Part shown: positions 1 through 9,306 of the stretch, piece after piece
Layout of the letters: the number at the start of each line of letters is the position of its first letter
How positions within the stretch are numbered: position 1 is the first letter of the stretch
Assembly: GCA_965242605.1 (NCBI GenBank)
Contig: CBDESS010000003.1
Location: 1 to 64,000 of the forward strand
From: JAAXHF01 sp965242605
GTDB taxonomy: Bacteria; Desulfobacterota; Binatia; Bin18
Reading direction: 5' to 3'
Length of the DNA stretch: 64,000 nucleotides
Notes under the pieces: generated by a model
Database searches by the model: none
The model's input: the letters and a program-made list of their open reading frames with translations, nothing else
Told to the model about the DNA's origin: nothing
Made by a program: the position numbers and the translations under genes

Positions 1-1991
1 TACGCCCACTCCTTTGTCAACACCAAGGACATCCCCTTCCTGGTGCTGTTCCTGGGTGCCCTGTTCCTGATTCACCGGGCGTGGCGGCGGGAGAGCCTTG
101 GGGCGTTCGCACTGTGTGGGGTCGGAGTGGGGGTAGCGACCAACCTGCGCATCATGGGCGTGCTGCTGTTCGTTGTGGTGGTGGTCCTGCGGGCGGGCGA
201 CCTGTTCCGGGCATGGAGCCAGGCGGCGCGTGCGCACATTCTGAGCACTGGGGCGGTGTTCGTGGTGGCCAGTGTATTGACGCTGTACGCGGTCTCGCCC
301 TACCTGTGGGATGACCCCCTGGCGTTGGGCGAGGCCGTGGCAATCCTCGCCCAGCATCCGAATCACATTGCGACTCTCTTCCAGGGCGAGCCGGTGCGCT
401 GGCCTGATATTCCCGCGGACTACCTTCTGACCTGGGTCGCCCTCACCACCCCGCCGGGGGTGCTGCTGCTGGGTCTGGCAGGAGCAGTGTCCGTGATGCA
501 TCGCGGCCTGAGCCACCCCGGCGAGGTGTTCTGCAATCCCGTCGCCCGCTTCGGCCTGCTGCTCGTCGCCTGTCTGGTCCTCCCGGCTGTCGCCGTCATC
601 GCCGTCAATGCCAGCCTCTACCACGGCTGGCGTCATGTCTACTTTCTGTACGCCCCGGTGTGTCTGCTGGCAGTGTTCGGGCTGTGCTGGCTGGCGGTGG
701 TCTGCCCCCGGCCGGGGCTGCGGCCAGGCGTCCACGCGCTGGCCGCAGCGGGCCTGGCCGGGATGGTCGTTGAACTGGTGGCCCTCCATCCCCACCAGTT
801 CGTCTATTTCAATGCGCTGGTCGACCGGCACACGCCCGACTACCTGCGGACCCAGTACAGCATGAGCCACTGGGGGCCCGCGTACCGGGAGGGGTTGGAC
901 TATCTCTCCTCCACCGCTATCCCGCCGCACCGATCTCGCTGGAGATGGGCAGTCTGTATATCACCAGTACACGCTATAACCGGCTCATTCTTCCCGAGGC
1001 GGCACGCCGCCGTCTCGTCCTCGCCGAGGGCGGCGCACCGCCAGGGGACTTTCAGGTGATCGATTACCCCCACTACTTGCGGCGCAGCCTCGACGGTCCC
1101 CTCTTCGCGCCCAGCCTCTATACCCGCCAGATGTACCACAACACCGTCCTGACGGTGACGGCCCGCAACCCGGCCCGGGTTGATGCGGCCACCACGGCCG
1201 CCTATCGGGCCGTGGTCCGGGTCGTGACGGGTGGGGTGCCGGTCGGTCGGGCGGGCTTTGCCCTGTATCTGGAGGGTCGGACTCTGATGTGGGTGAAGGC
1301 GGCCTGCGGCCCGGCGGACCTGCGCGGGCGGTCCTTCTTGATGCGGGTCTTTCCGGGGGATGTGGTCGACCTGCCCCGGCGGCGTCGGCAGTGGGGCTTT
1401 GAGGGAATGTCCTTCGACTTTGGTCGGTACGGTGTCCGGGTGGACGGGGGGTGTCTGCTCCGGCTGCCCTTGCCGGCCTATCCGATCCGGGCCATCGAAG
1501 CCAGCCAGGTGGCACCTTCCACGGGCACCGATCTGTGGCGGGTGGCCATCCCTGTGTCGCCTCCCGGTGCCAGCACGACCGACCTGGTGCGCACGGCCTA
1601 CCGGGCGGCGGTAGCGGGTCCCTTCGTGGCCCGGTCACACTTTGCTGTGTACTTGGCCGGGACCACGCTGACCTACCTGCGGGCCCCGTGTCGCCGGGCG
1701 GACACCGTGCCCGGCTTCTTTCTGCACGTCAGGCCGCGGGACCCGGCCGTGCTCGCCGGGCCCCGGGGCTTTGAGGTGCTTGATTTTGCGTTCCGGCGGC
1801 ACCAGCGTGATGCCCCGCAGGTGCAGCAGGCGGCGTACTTCGCTGGCACGTGTCTGGGGTCCATTCGGCTGCCAGTCTACCCCATCGCTGAGCTGCGGAC
1901 GGGGCAGGGCCGGGGGGCCGAGCGGGTCTGGGAGGTAGCGGTCCGGGTGGAGGCCCGGGCCGCCTCAGGGGGCCCGGAGGCGGTCGAGTGA
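1..1991 (+). pseudogene. U0: array GT-C glycosyltransferase, 5' cut by window, frameshifted
   Basis: The reading frame is open from base 1, which corresponds to about residue 150 of intact units (the YAHSFVNTKD segment), so the first membrane segment and catalytic loop lie outside the window. A 2-bp CT gain near 904-908 (TATCTCTCCTCC where intact units have TATCTCCTCC) moves translation out of frame just before the soluble tail; the frame then ends at 1059. The tail continues in another frame from about 945 to the stop at 1989-1991. Both tail-domain copies are recognisable, of the 'A' type shared with U1-U3 and U13-U20. The last codons and the GTGA overlap with U1 are intact. It is either a young pseudogene or carries a sequencing error. 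Confidence 0.85.
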
Positions 1992-4429
1992 GCGGTATCC
2001 CGGCGTCCCTCCCGAAGTGGGGTCAGAGGGCAGTCGCGGGTGTGTTTGCCCGTGGCACGCTCCTGGCCCTGGCGGTCTTGGCCGCCGCGGGCATGGTTGT
2101 CCTTGACGACTACGGCGTAGGGGTGGACGAGCAAATCCAGCGTCACATCGGCCATGCGACGGTCGACTACATGCTGGGAGACGCCGAAACCCTGCTGCCC
2201 TCCTATGCTCCCTTCCACCGGTTCTACGGCGTTGTCTTCGAGGTACCGCTGGTGCTCGTTGAGCGGCTGCTGGACCTCACCGACAGCCGGGCTATCCACC
2301 TGAGCCGCCATCTGCTGACCCACCTCTTCTTTCTCGTCGGCGGCTACTGCTGTGCCCGGCTGGTCTCTCACCTCTTCCACAGCCGCTGGCTGGCCCTGGT
2401 CGCCCTGCTGCTGTTCGTGCTCCAGCCCCGGCTCTACGCCCACTCCTTCGTCAACACCAAGGACATCCCCTTCCTGGTGCTGTTCCTGGGTGCCCTGTTC
2501 CTGATTCACCGGGCGTGGCGGCGGGAGAGCCTTGGGGCGTTCGCACTGTGTGGGGTCGGGGTAGGGGTGGCGACCAACCTGCGCATCATGGGCGTGCTGC
2601 TGTTCGCTGTGGTGGTGGTCCTGCGGGCGGGCGACCTAGTAGGGGCGGCGGCGCGGGCGGCACGCCGGCACGTTCTGAGCACTGGGGCGGTGTTCGTGGT
2701 GGCCAGTGTATTGGACGCTGTACGCGGTCTCGCCCTACCTGTGGGGCGACCCCTTGGCATTGGGTGAGGCCGTGGCAGTCTTCTCCCAGCATCCGAATTA
2801 CGTTGTGACTCTCTTCCAGGGGGAGCCGGTGCGCTGGCCTGATATTCCTGCACACTACCTTCCGACCTGGGTCGCCATTACCACCCCGCCGGGGGTGCTG
2901 CTGCTGGGTCTGGTGGGGGCAGTGTCCGTGATGCATCGTGGCCTGCGCTCCCCCGGTGCCGGGCCGGGTGACCCCGTCGCCCGCTTCGGGCTGCTGCTCG
3001 TCGCCTGTCTGGTCCTCCCAGTCGTCGCCGTCCTCGTCGTCAACGTCAACCTCTACAACGACTGGCGTCAGGTCTACTTTCTGTACGCCCCGCTGTGTCT
3101 GCTGGCAGTGTTCGGGCTGCGCTGGCTGGCGGTGGTCTGCCCCCGGCCGGGGCTGCGGCCCGGCGTCCACGCGCTGGCCGCAGCGGGCCTGGCCGGGGTG
3201 GTGGTCGAACTGCCGGCCCTCCATCCTCACCAGATCGTCTATTTCAATGCCCTGGTGGACCGGCGCACGCCCGACTACCTGCGGACCCAGTACAGCATGA
3301 ACCACTGGGGACCCGCGCACCGGGAGGGGTTGGCCTATCTCCTCCACCGCTATCCCACCTCACCGGTCTCGCTGGAGATGGGCGGGCTGTATAGCGGCTA
3401 CATACGCCACAACCGGTCCATTCTGCCCGAAGCCGCGCGCCGCCGCCTCGTCCTCGCCGAGGGCGGAGCGGCGGCGGGGGACTTTCAGATGATCGATCAG
3501 CCGCAATATATGCGGCGCGGCCTCGACGGTCCTCTCTTCGCGCCTCGCCTCTATACCCGCCAGATGTACCACAACACCATCCTGGCGATGGTGGCCCTCA
3601 ACCCGGCCCGGGTGGACGCGGCTACCAGGGCCGCCTATCGGGCCGTGGTCCGGGCCGTGACGGCCGGGCCGCCGGGCGGGCGGTCGGGCTTTGCCCTGTA
3701 TCTGGCGGGCCGGACTTTGACATGGGTGAAGGCGGCCTGCGGCCCGGCGGACCTGCGCGGGTTCTTCTCGGTGCGGGTCTTTCCGGTGGATGTGGCCGAC
3801 CTGCCCCGGCGGCGGCAGTGGGGCTTTGAGGGGAGGGTACTTCGACTTTGGCCGGTACGGCGTGCGGGTGGACGGGCGGTGTGTGCTCCGGCTGCCCATG
3901 CCGGCCTATCCGCTCCGGGCCATTGAAGCCAGCCAGGTGGCCCCTTCCACGGGTGCCGACCTGTGGCGGGTGGCCATTCCTGTGTCGCCTCCCGGTGCCA
4001 GCGCGACCGACCTGGTGCGCACGGCCTACCGGGTGGCGGTGGCGGGTCCCCCCGTGGCCCGGTCGCATTTTGCCCTGTACCTCGCCGGGACCACGCTGAC
4101 CTACCTGCGGGCCCCATGTCGCCGGGCGGACACGTCCCCCGGCTTCTTTCTGCACGTCAGGCCGCGGGACCCGGCCGTGCTCGCCGGGGGCCGCCAGCCC
4201 CGGGGCTTTGAGGTGCTCGATTTTGCGTTCCGGCGGCACCAGCGTGATGCCCCACAGGTGCAGCAGGCGGCGTACTTCGCTGGCACGTGTCTGGCGTCCA
4301 TTCGGCTGCCGGCCTACCCCATCGCTGAGCTGCGGACGGGGCAGGGCCGGGGGGCCGAGCGGGCCTGGGAGGTAGCGGTCCGGGTGGGGGGCCCGGACCG
4401 CCTCAGCGGGCCCGGAGGCGGTCAAGTGA
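1988..4429 (+). pseudogene. U1: array GT-C glycosyltransferase broken by three +1 frameshifts
   Basis: The unit starts at the GTG overlapping the U0 stop (product MSGIPASLPKWGQ...) and has the expected LDDYGVGVDE loop. One-base gains lie near 2713 (TTGGACG for TTGACG), 3835 (GGGAGGG for GGGAGG) and 4386-4391 (a six-G run for GGAGG). Translation from the normal start stops at 2767; the remaining pieces are open in the other two frames. The three gains sum to +3, so the original stop at 4427-4429 is back in phase with the start, but the middle of the gene is scrambled. The last gain also puts the U1 tail in phase with the U2 start. The two outer loops and tail (type A) are otherwise normal, so the breakage looks recent. 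Confidence 0.85.
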
Positions 4430-6865
4430 GCGGTATCCCGGCGTCCCTCCCGAAGTGGGGCCAGGGAGCGGTCGCTGGCGTGTTTGCCCGCGGCACGCTC
4501 CTGGCCCTGGCGGGCTTGGCCATCGTGGGCATGGTTGTCCTCGACGACTACGGCATAGGAGCGGACGAAGAGCAGCAGCGCGGTATTGGCCATGCGGCGG
4601 TCAACTACATACTAGGGGAGGCCGAGACCCTGCGGCCTCCCGGTCCTCCCCACAATCGGTTCTATGGTGTCGTCTTCGAGGCACCGCTGGCGCTCGTCGA
4701 GCGGCTGCTGGGCCTCACCGACAGCCGGGCCATCTTCCTGAGCCGCCATCTGCTGACCCACCTCTTCTTTCTGGCCGGCGGCTGCTGCTGTGCCCCGGCT
4801 GGTGTACCACCTCTTCCACAGCCGCTGGCTGGCTCTGGTGGCCCTGCTGCTGTTCGTGCTCCATCCCCGGCTCTACGCCCACTCCTTTGTCAACACCAAG
4901 GACATCCCCTTCCTGGTGATGTTCCTGTTGGTCCTGTTCCTGATTCACCGGGCGTGGCGGCGGGAGAGCCTTGGGGCGTTCGCACTGTGCGGGGTGGGGG
5001 TGGGGGTAGCGACCAACCAGCGCATCATGGGCGTGCTGCTGTTCGTTGTGGTGGTGGTCCTGCGGGCGGGCGACCTGGTGGGGGCGGCGGGGCGGGCGGC
5101 ACGCTGGCACCTTCTGAGCACTGGTGGGGTGTTCGTGGTGGCCGGTGTGTTGACGCTGTACGCGGTCTCGCCCTATCTGTGGGATGACCCCCTGGCGTTG
5201 GGCGAGGCCGTGGGAGTGCTCTCCCAACACCCGTACAGAGGTCTGACCCTCTTCCAGGGCGAGTGGGTACGCTGGCCGGAGCTTCCTGCGGACTACCTTC
5301 CGACCTGGATTGTCATCACCACCCCGCCGGGGGTGCTGCTGCTGGGTCTGGTGGGGGCAGTGTCCGTGATGCATCACGGCCTGCGCTCCCCTGGTGCCGT
5401 GCCGGGTGACCCCGTCGCCCGCTTCGGGCTGCTGCTCGTCGCCTGTCTGGTGCTCCCGGTCGTCGCCGTCATCGTCGTCAACGTCAACCTCTACGACGGC
5501 TGGCGTCAGGTCTACTTTCTGTACGCCCCGGTGTGTCTGCTGGCGGTGTTCGGGCTGCGCTGGCTGGCGGCAGTCTGCCCCCGGCCGGGACTGCGGCCCG
5601 GCGTCCACGCGCTGGCCGCGGTGAGCCTGGCCGGGGTAGTCATCGAGATGCTCTCCCTTCATCCGTATCAGCATGTTTATTTCAACGCCGTGGTGGACCG
5701 GTGCACGCCCGACTCCCTGGGGACCCGGTATGAGATGGAACGCTGGGGAACCGCGCACCGAGAGGGGTTGGACTATCTCCTCCACCGCTATCCCAGCTCA
5801 CCAATCTCGCTGGAGATAAGCAGTATGGATCGCCAAACGCGTCGAAACTGGCTCATTCTTCCCAAAGCGGCACGGCGGCACCTCGGCCTCGCCACGCGCG
5901 GGGCACCGCCGGGGGACTTTCAGGTGATCAATCACCACCCACACTTGCGGCGCGGCCTCGTCGGCCCTCTCTTCGCGCCTCACCTCTATACCCGCCGGAT
6001 TTACCACAACCCCATCCTGACGGTGACGGCCCTCAACCCGGCCCGTGTGGACGCGGCCACCACGGCCGCCTATCGGGCCGTGGCCCGGACTGTGACGGCC
6101 GGGCCGGCGGTCGGTCGGGCGGGCTTTGCCCTGTATCTGGCGGGCCGGACTTTGATGTGGGTGAAGGCGGCCTGCGGCCCGGCGGACCTGCGCGGGTTCT
6201 TCTCGGTGCAGGTCTTCCCGGCGGATGTAGCCGCTCTGCCCCGGCGGCACCGGCAGTGGGGCTTTGAGGGGAGGTACTTCGACTTCAGCCGGTACGGCGT
6301 CCGGGTGGACGGCCGGTGTCTGATTCGGCTGCCCTTGCCGGCCTATCCGATCCAGGCCATTGAAGCCAGCCAGGCAGCACCTTCCGGGGACACCGATCTG
6401 TGGCGGGTGGGCATTTCCCCGTCGCCTCACGGTGCTACCGCGACCGACCTCATGCGCACGGCCTACCGGGCGGCGGCGTCGGGTACCCCTGTGGCCCGGT
6501 CGCACTTTGCCCTGTACCTTGACGGGACCACCTTGACCTACCTGCGGGGCCCCTGTCGCCGGGCGGACACGGCAGCCCACTTCTTTCTGCACATCATACC
6601 GCGGGACCCGGCTGTACTTGCTGCGGCCCGCCGCTCCCGAGGCTTTGAGGTGCTTGAGTTCTCTTTCGGGCGGCCCGACCGTCGTGCTCCGCAGATGCAC
6701 CAGGCGGCGTTCTTCGTCGGCACCTGCCTGGCGTCTATTCGGTTGCCGGCTTACCCCATCGCCGGGCTGCGGACCGGGCAGGGCCGGGGGGCCAAGCCGG
6801 TCTGGGAGGTAGAGGTCCGGGTGGAGGTCCGGGCCGCCTCAGCTGGCCCGGGGGAGGCCGAGTGA
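4426..6865 (+). pseudogene. U2: array GT-C glycosyltransferase with one +1 frameshift
   Basis: The unit starts at GTG 4426 and is open to 5187 in one frame. A single extra C at 4793-4796 (TGCCCCGG for TGCCCGG, in the invariant YCCARLVYHLF segment) separates the first 120 or so codons from the rest, which is open from about 4790 to the stop at 6863-6865. The catalytic loop reads LDDYGIGADE. The second outer loop is of the HPYRGLTLFQGEW type, shared with U5. The linker carries a MDRQTRRN motif also seen in U13, U15, U16 and U20. The tail is type A. With one base removed the gene would be full length, so this is the least damaged of the broken copies and the best candidate for a simple sequence error. 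Confidence 0.83.
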
Positions 6866-9306
6866 GCGGTATCCCGGCGTCCCTCCCGAAGTGGGGCCAG
6901 AGGGCAGTCGCTGGCGTGTTTGCCCGCGGTACGCTCCTGGCCCTGGCGGTCTTGGCCGTCGTGGGCATGGTTGTCCTTGACGACTACAGCGTAGGGACGG
7001 ACGAATGGCAGCAGCTCGATATCGGCCATGCGGCGGTCAACTACCTGCTGGGGGACGCCGAGGCCTGGCTGCCCCCGAGTCCTCCCCACAATCGGTTCTA
7101 CGGCGTTGTCTTCGAGGTGCCGCTGGTGCTCGTTGAGCGGCTGCTGGGCCTCACCGACAGCCGGGCTATCTCCCTGAGTCGCCATCTGCTGACCCACCTC
7201 TTCTTTCTGGCCGGTGGCTGCTGCTGTGCCCGGCTGGTGTACCAGCTCTTCCACAGCCGCTGGCTGGCTCTGGTGGCCCTGCTGCTGTTCGTGCTCCAGC
7301 CCCGGCTCTACGCCCACTCCTTCGTCAACACCAAGGACATCCCCTTCCTGGTGCTGTTCCTGGGTGCCCTGTTCCTGATTCACCGGGCGTGGCGGCGGGA
7401 GAGTCTTGGGGCGTTCGTGCTGTGCGGGGTCGGGGTGGGGGTAGCGACCAACCTGCGCATTATGGGCGTGCTGCTGTTCGTTGTGGTGGTGGTCCTGCGG
7501 GCGGGCGACCTGGTGGGGGCGGCGGGGCGGGCCCATGTCTTGAGCACGGGGGCGGTGTTCGTGGTAGCCAGTGTATTGACGCTGTACGCGGTCTCGCCCT
7601 ATCTGTGGGACGACCCCCTGGCGTTGGGCGAGGCCGTGGCAGTCCTCGCCCAGCACCCGTACAAACCTCTGACCTTCTTCCAGGGCGAGTTGGTACGCTG
7701 GCCGGAGCTTCCCGCACACTACCTTCCGACCTGGATCGCCATTACTACCCCGCCGGGGGTGCTGCTGCTGGGTCTGGTGGGGGCGGCGTCCGTGATGCAT
7801 CGCGGTCTGCGCTCCCCTGGTATTGTGCCGGGTGACCCCGTTGCCCGCTTCGGGCTGCTGCTCGTCGCCTGTCTGATGCTTCCGGTCGTCGCCGTCATCG
7901 TTGTCAATGCCAACCTGCACAACGATTGGCGTCACGTCTACTTTCTGTCCGCCCCGGTGTGTCTGCTGGCAGTGTTCGGGCTGCGCTGGCTGGCAGCGGT
8001 CTGCCCCCGGCCGGGGCTGCGGCCGGGCGTCCACGCGCTGGCGGCGGTGAGCCTGGCCGGGGTGGTCGTCGAGATGATTTCCATTCATCCTTATCAGCAT
8101 GTTTATTTCAACGGCCTGGTGGACCGGCGCACGCCCGAATACCTGGGGACCCGGTACGAGATGGACCGCTGGGGAACCGCGTACCGGGAGGGGCTGGAAC
8201 ATCTCCTCCGCCGTTATCCCACCTCACCAATCTCGCTGGAGATAAACGGTATAAGTCATAATGTACACCAAGACCTGATCATTCTTCCCGAAGCGGCACG
8301 CCGCCGCCTCGTCCTCGCCGATGCCGGGGTGCCGCCCGGGGACTTTCTGGTGATCGAGGGCCAGTCATCCTTGCGGCGCGACCTCCTCAGCCCCCTCTTC
8401 GCGCCCAGCCTCTATATCCGCAAGATTTACCACACGACCCTCTTGACGGTGACGGCCCTTAACCCGGCCCGGGTGGACGCGACCACCACGGCCGCCTATC
8501 GGGCCGTGGTCCGGGCCGTGACGGCCGGGCCGCCGGTCGGGCGGGCGGGCTTTGCCCTGTATCTGGACGGCCCGACTTTGATGTGGGTGAAGGCGGCCTG
8601 CGGCCCGGCGGACCTGCGCAGGTCCTTTTCGGTGCAGGTCTTCCCGGTGGACCTGGCCGATCTGCCTCGGCGGCGTCGGAAGTGGGGCTTTGAGGGGAGG
8701 GCCTTCGACTTCAGCCGGTACGGCGTCCTCGTAGATGGCCGGTGTCTGCTCCGGCTACCCTTGCCGGCCTATCCGATCCGGTCTATTGAAGCCAGCCAAC
8801 GGGCCGCGGCCCGCGCATCGTCTTCCGAGGACGTGGATATGTGGCGGGTGGTCATCACCCCGTCGCCTCACGGCACCACCGCGACCGACGCCGTGCGCAC
8901 GGCCTACCAGGCGGCGGTGGCGGGTCCCCCCGTGGCCCGGTCGCACTTTGCCCTGTACTTTGACGGGACCATGTTGACCTACCTGCGGGCCCCGTGTCGC
9001 CGGGCGGACACGTCCCCCGGCTTCTTTCTGGACCTCATGTCGCAGGACCCGGCCGTGCTCGCTGCTGCCCACCGGTCCCGGGGCTTTGCGGTACTCAATT
9101 TTATGTTCTGGCGGCACCCCCGTCGCACCACACAGGTAGACCAGGCGGCGTTCTTCGCCGGCACCTGTCTGGCGTCCATTCGGCTGCCAGCCTACCCCAT
9201 TGCCGGGCTGCGGACCGGGCAGGGCCGGGGGGCCGAGCCGGTCTGGGAGGTAGAAGTCCCGGTGGCCGTCCAGGCCGCCTCAGCGGGCCCGGAGGCGGTC
9301 GAGTGA
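6862..9306 (+). CDS. U3: array GT-C (GT39/ArnT-like) glycosyltransferase, intact, 814 aa
   Basis: This is the first intact unit. It is a predicted inner-membrane enzyme that moves a sugar from a polyprenyl-phosphate donor to an acceptor on the outer face (family inference). The first loop reads LDDYSVGTDE, with the acidic pair typical of GT-C enzymes. The second loop carries an HPYKPLTFFQGELVRWP segment, and HPYQHVYFN follows the last membrane segment. Two unit-specific length changes are visible: three residues are missing between membrane segments 6 and 7 (GRAHVLS where others have GRAARWHVLS), and about five extra residues (AAARASSSED) lie in the joint between the two tail domains. The tail is type A. 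It starts in the U2 stop and ends by overlapping the U4 start by four bases. Substrate unknown. Confidence 0.9.
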   Translation: MSGIPASLPKWGQRAVAGVFARGTLLALAVLAVVGMVVLDDYSVGTDEWQQLDIGHAAVNYLLGDAEAWLPPSPPHNRFYGVVFEVPLVLVERLLGLTDSRAISLSRHLLTHLFFLAGGCCCARLVYQLFHSRWLALVALLLFVLQPRLYAHSFVNTKDIPFLVLFLGALFLIHRAWRRESLGAFVLCGVGVGVATNLRIMGVLLFVVVVVLRAGDLVGAAGRAHVLSTGAVFVVASVLTLYAVSPYLWDDPLALGEAVAVLAQHPYKPLTFFQGELVRWPELPAHYLPTWIAITTPPGVLLLGLVGAASVMHRGLRSPGIVPGDPVARFGLLLVACLMLPVVAVIVVNANLHNDWRHVYFLSAPVCLLAVFGLRWLAAVCPRPGLRPGVHALAAVSLAGVVVEMISIHPYQHVYFNGLVDRRTPEYLGTRYEMDRWGTAYREGLEHLLRRYPTSPISLEINGISHNVHQDLIILPEAARRRLVLADAGVPPGDFLVIEGQSSLRRDLLSPLFAPSLYIRKIYHTTLLTVTALNPARVDATTTAAYRAVVRAVTAGPPVGRAGFALYLDGPTLMWVKAACGPADLRRSFSVQVFPVDLADLPRRRRKWGFEGRAFDFSRYGVLVDGRCLLRLPLPAYPIRSIEASQRAAARASSSEDVDMWRVVITPSPHGTTATDAVRTAYQAAVAGPPVARSHFALYFDGTMLTYLRAPCRRADTSPGFFLDLMSQDPAVLAAAHRSRGFAVLNFMFWRHPRRTTQVDQAAFFAGTCLASIRLPAYPIAGLRTGQGRGAEPVWEVEVPVAVQAASAGPEAVE

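Noticed and set aside
8994..9302. Extended N-termini for U4, U13 (30569) and U18 (42688)
   Set aside because: The extra codons overlap the previous unit in another frame; the conserved GTG with ribosome binding site and the MSGIP start are the same as in all other units.
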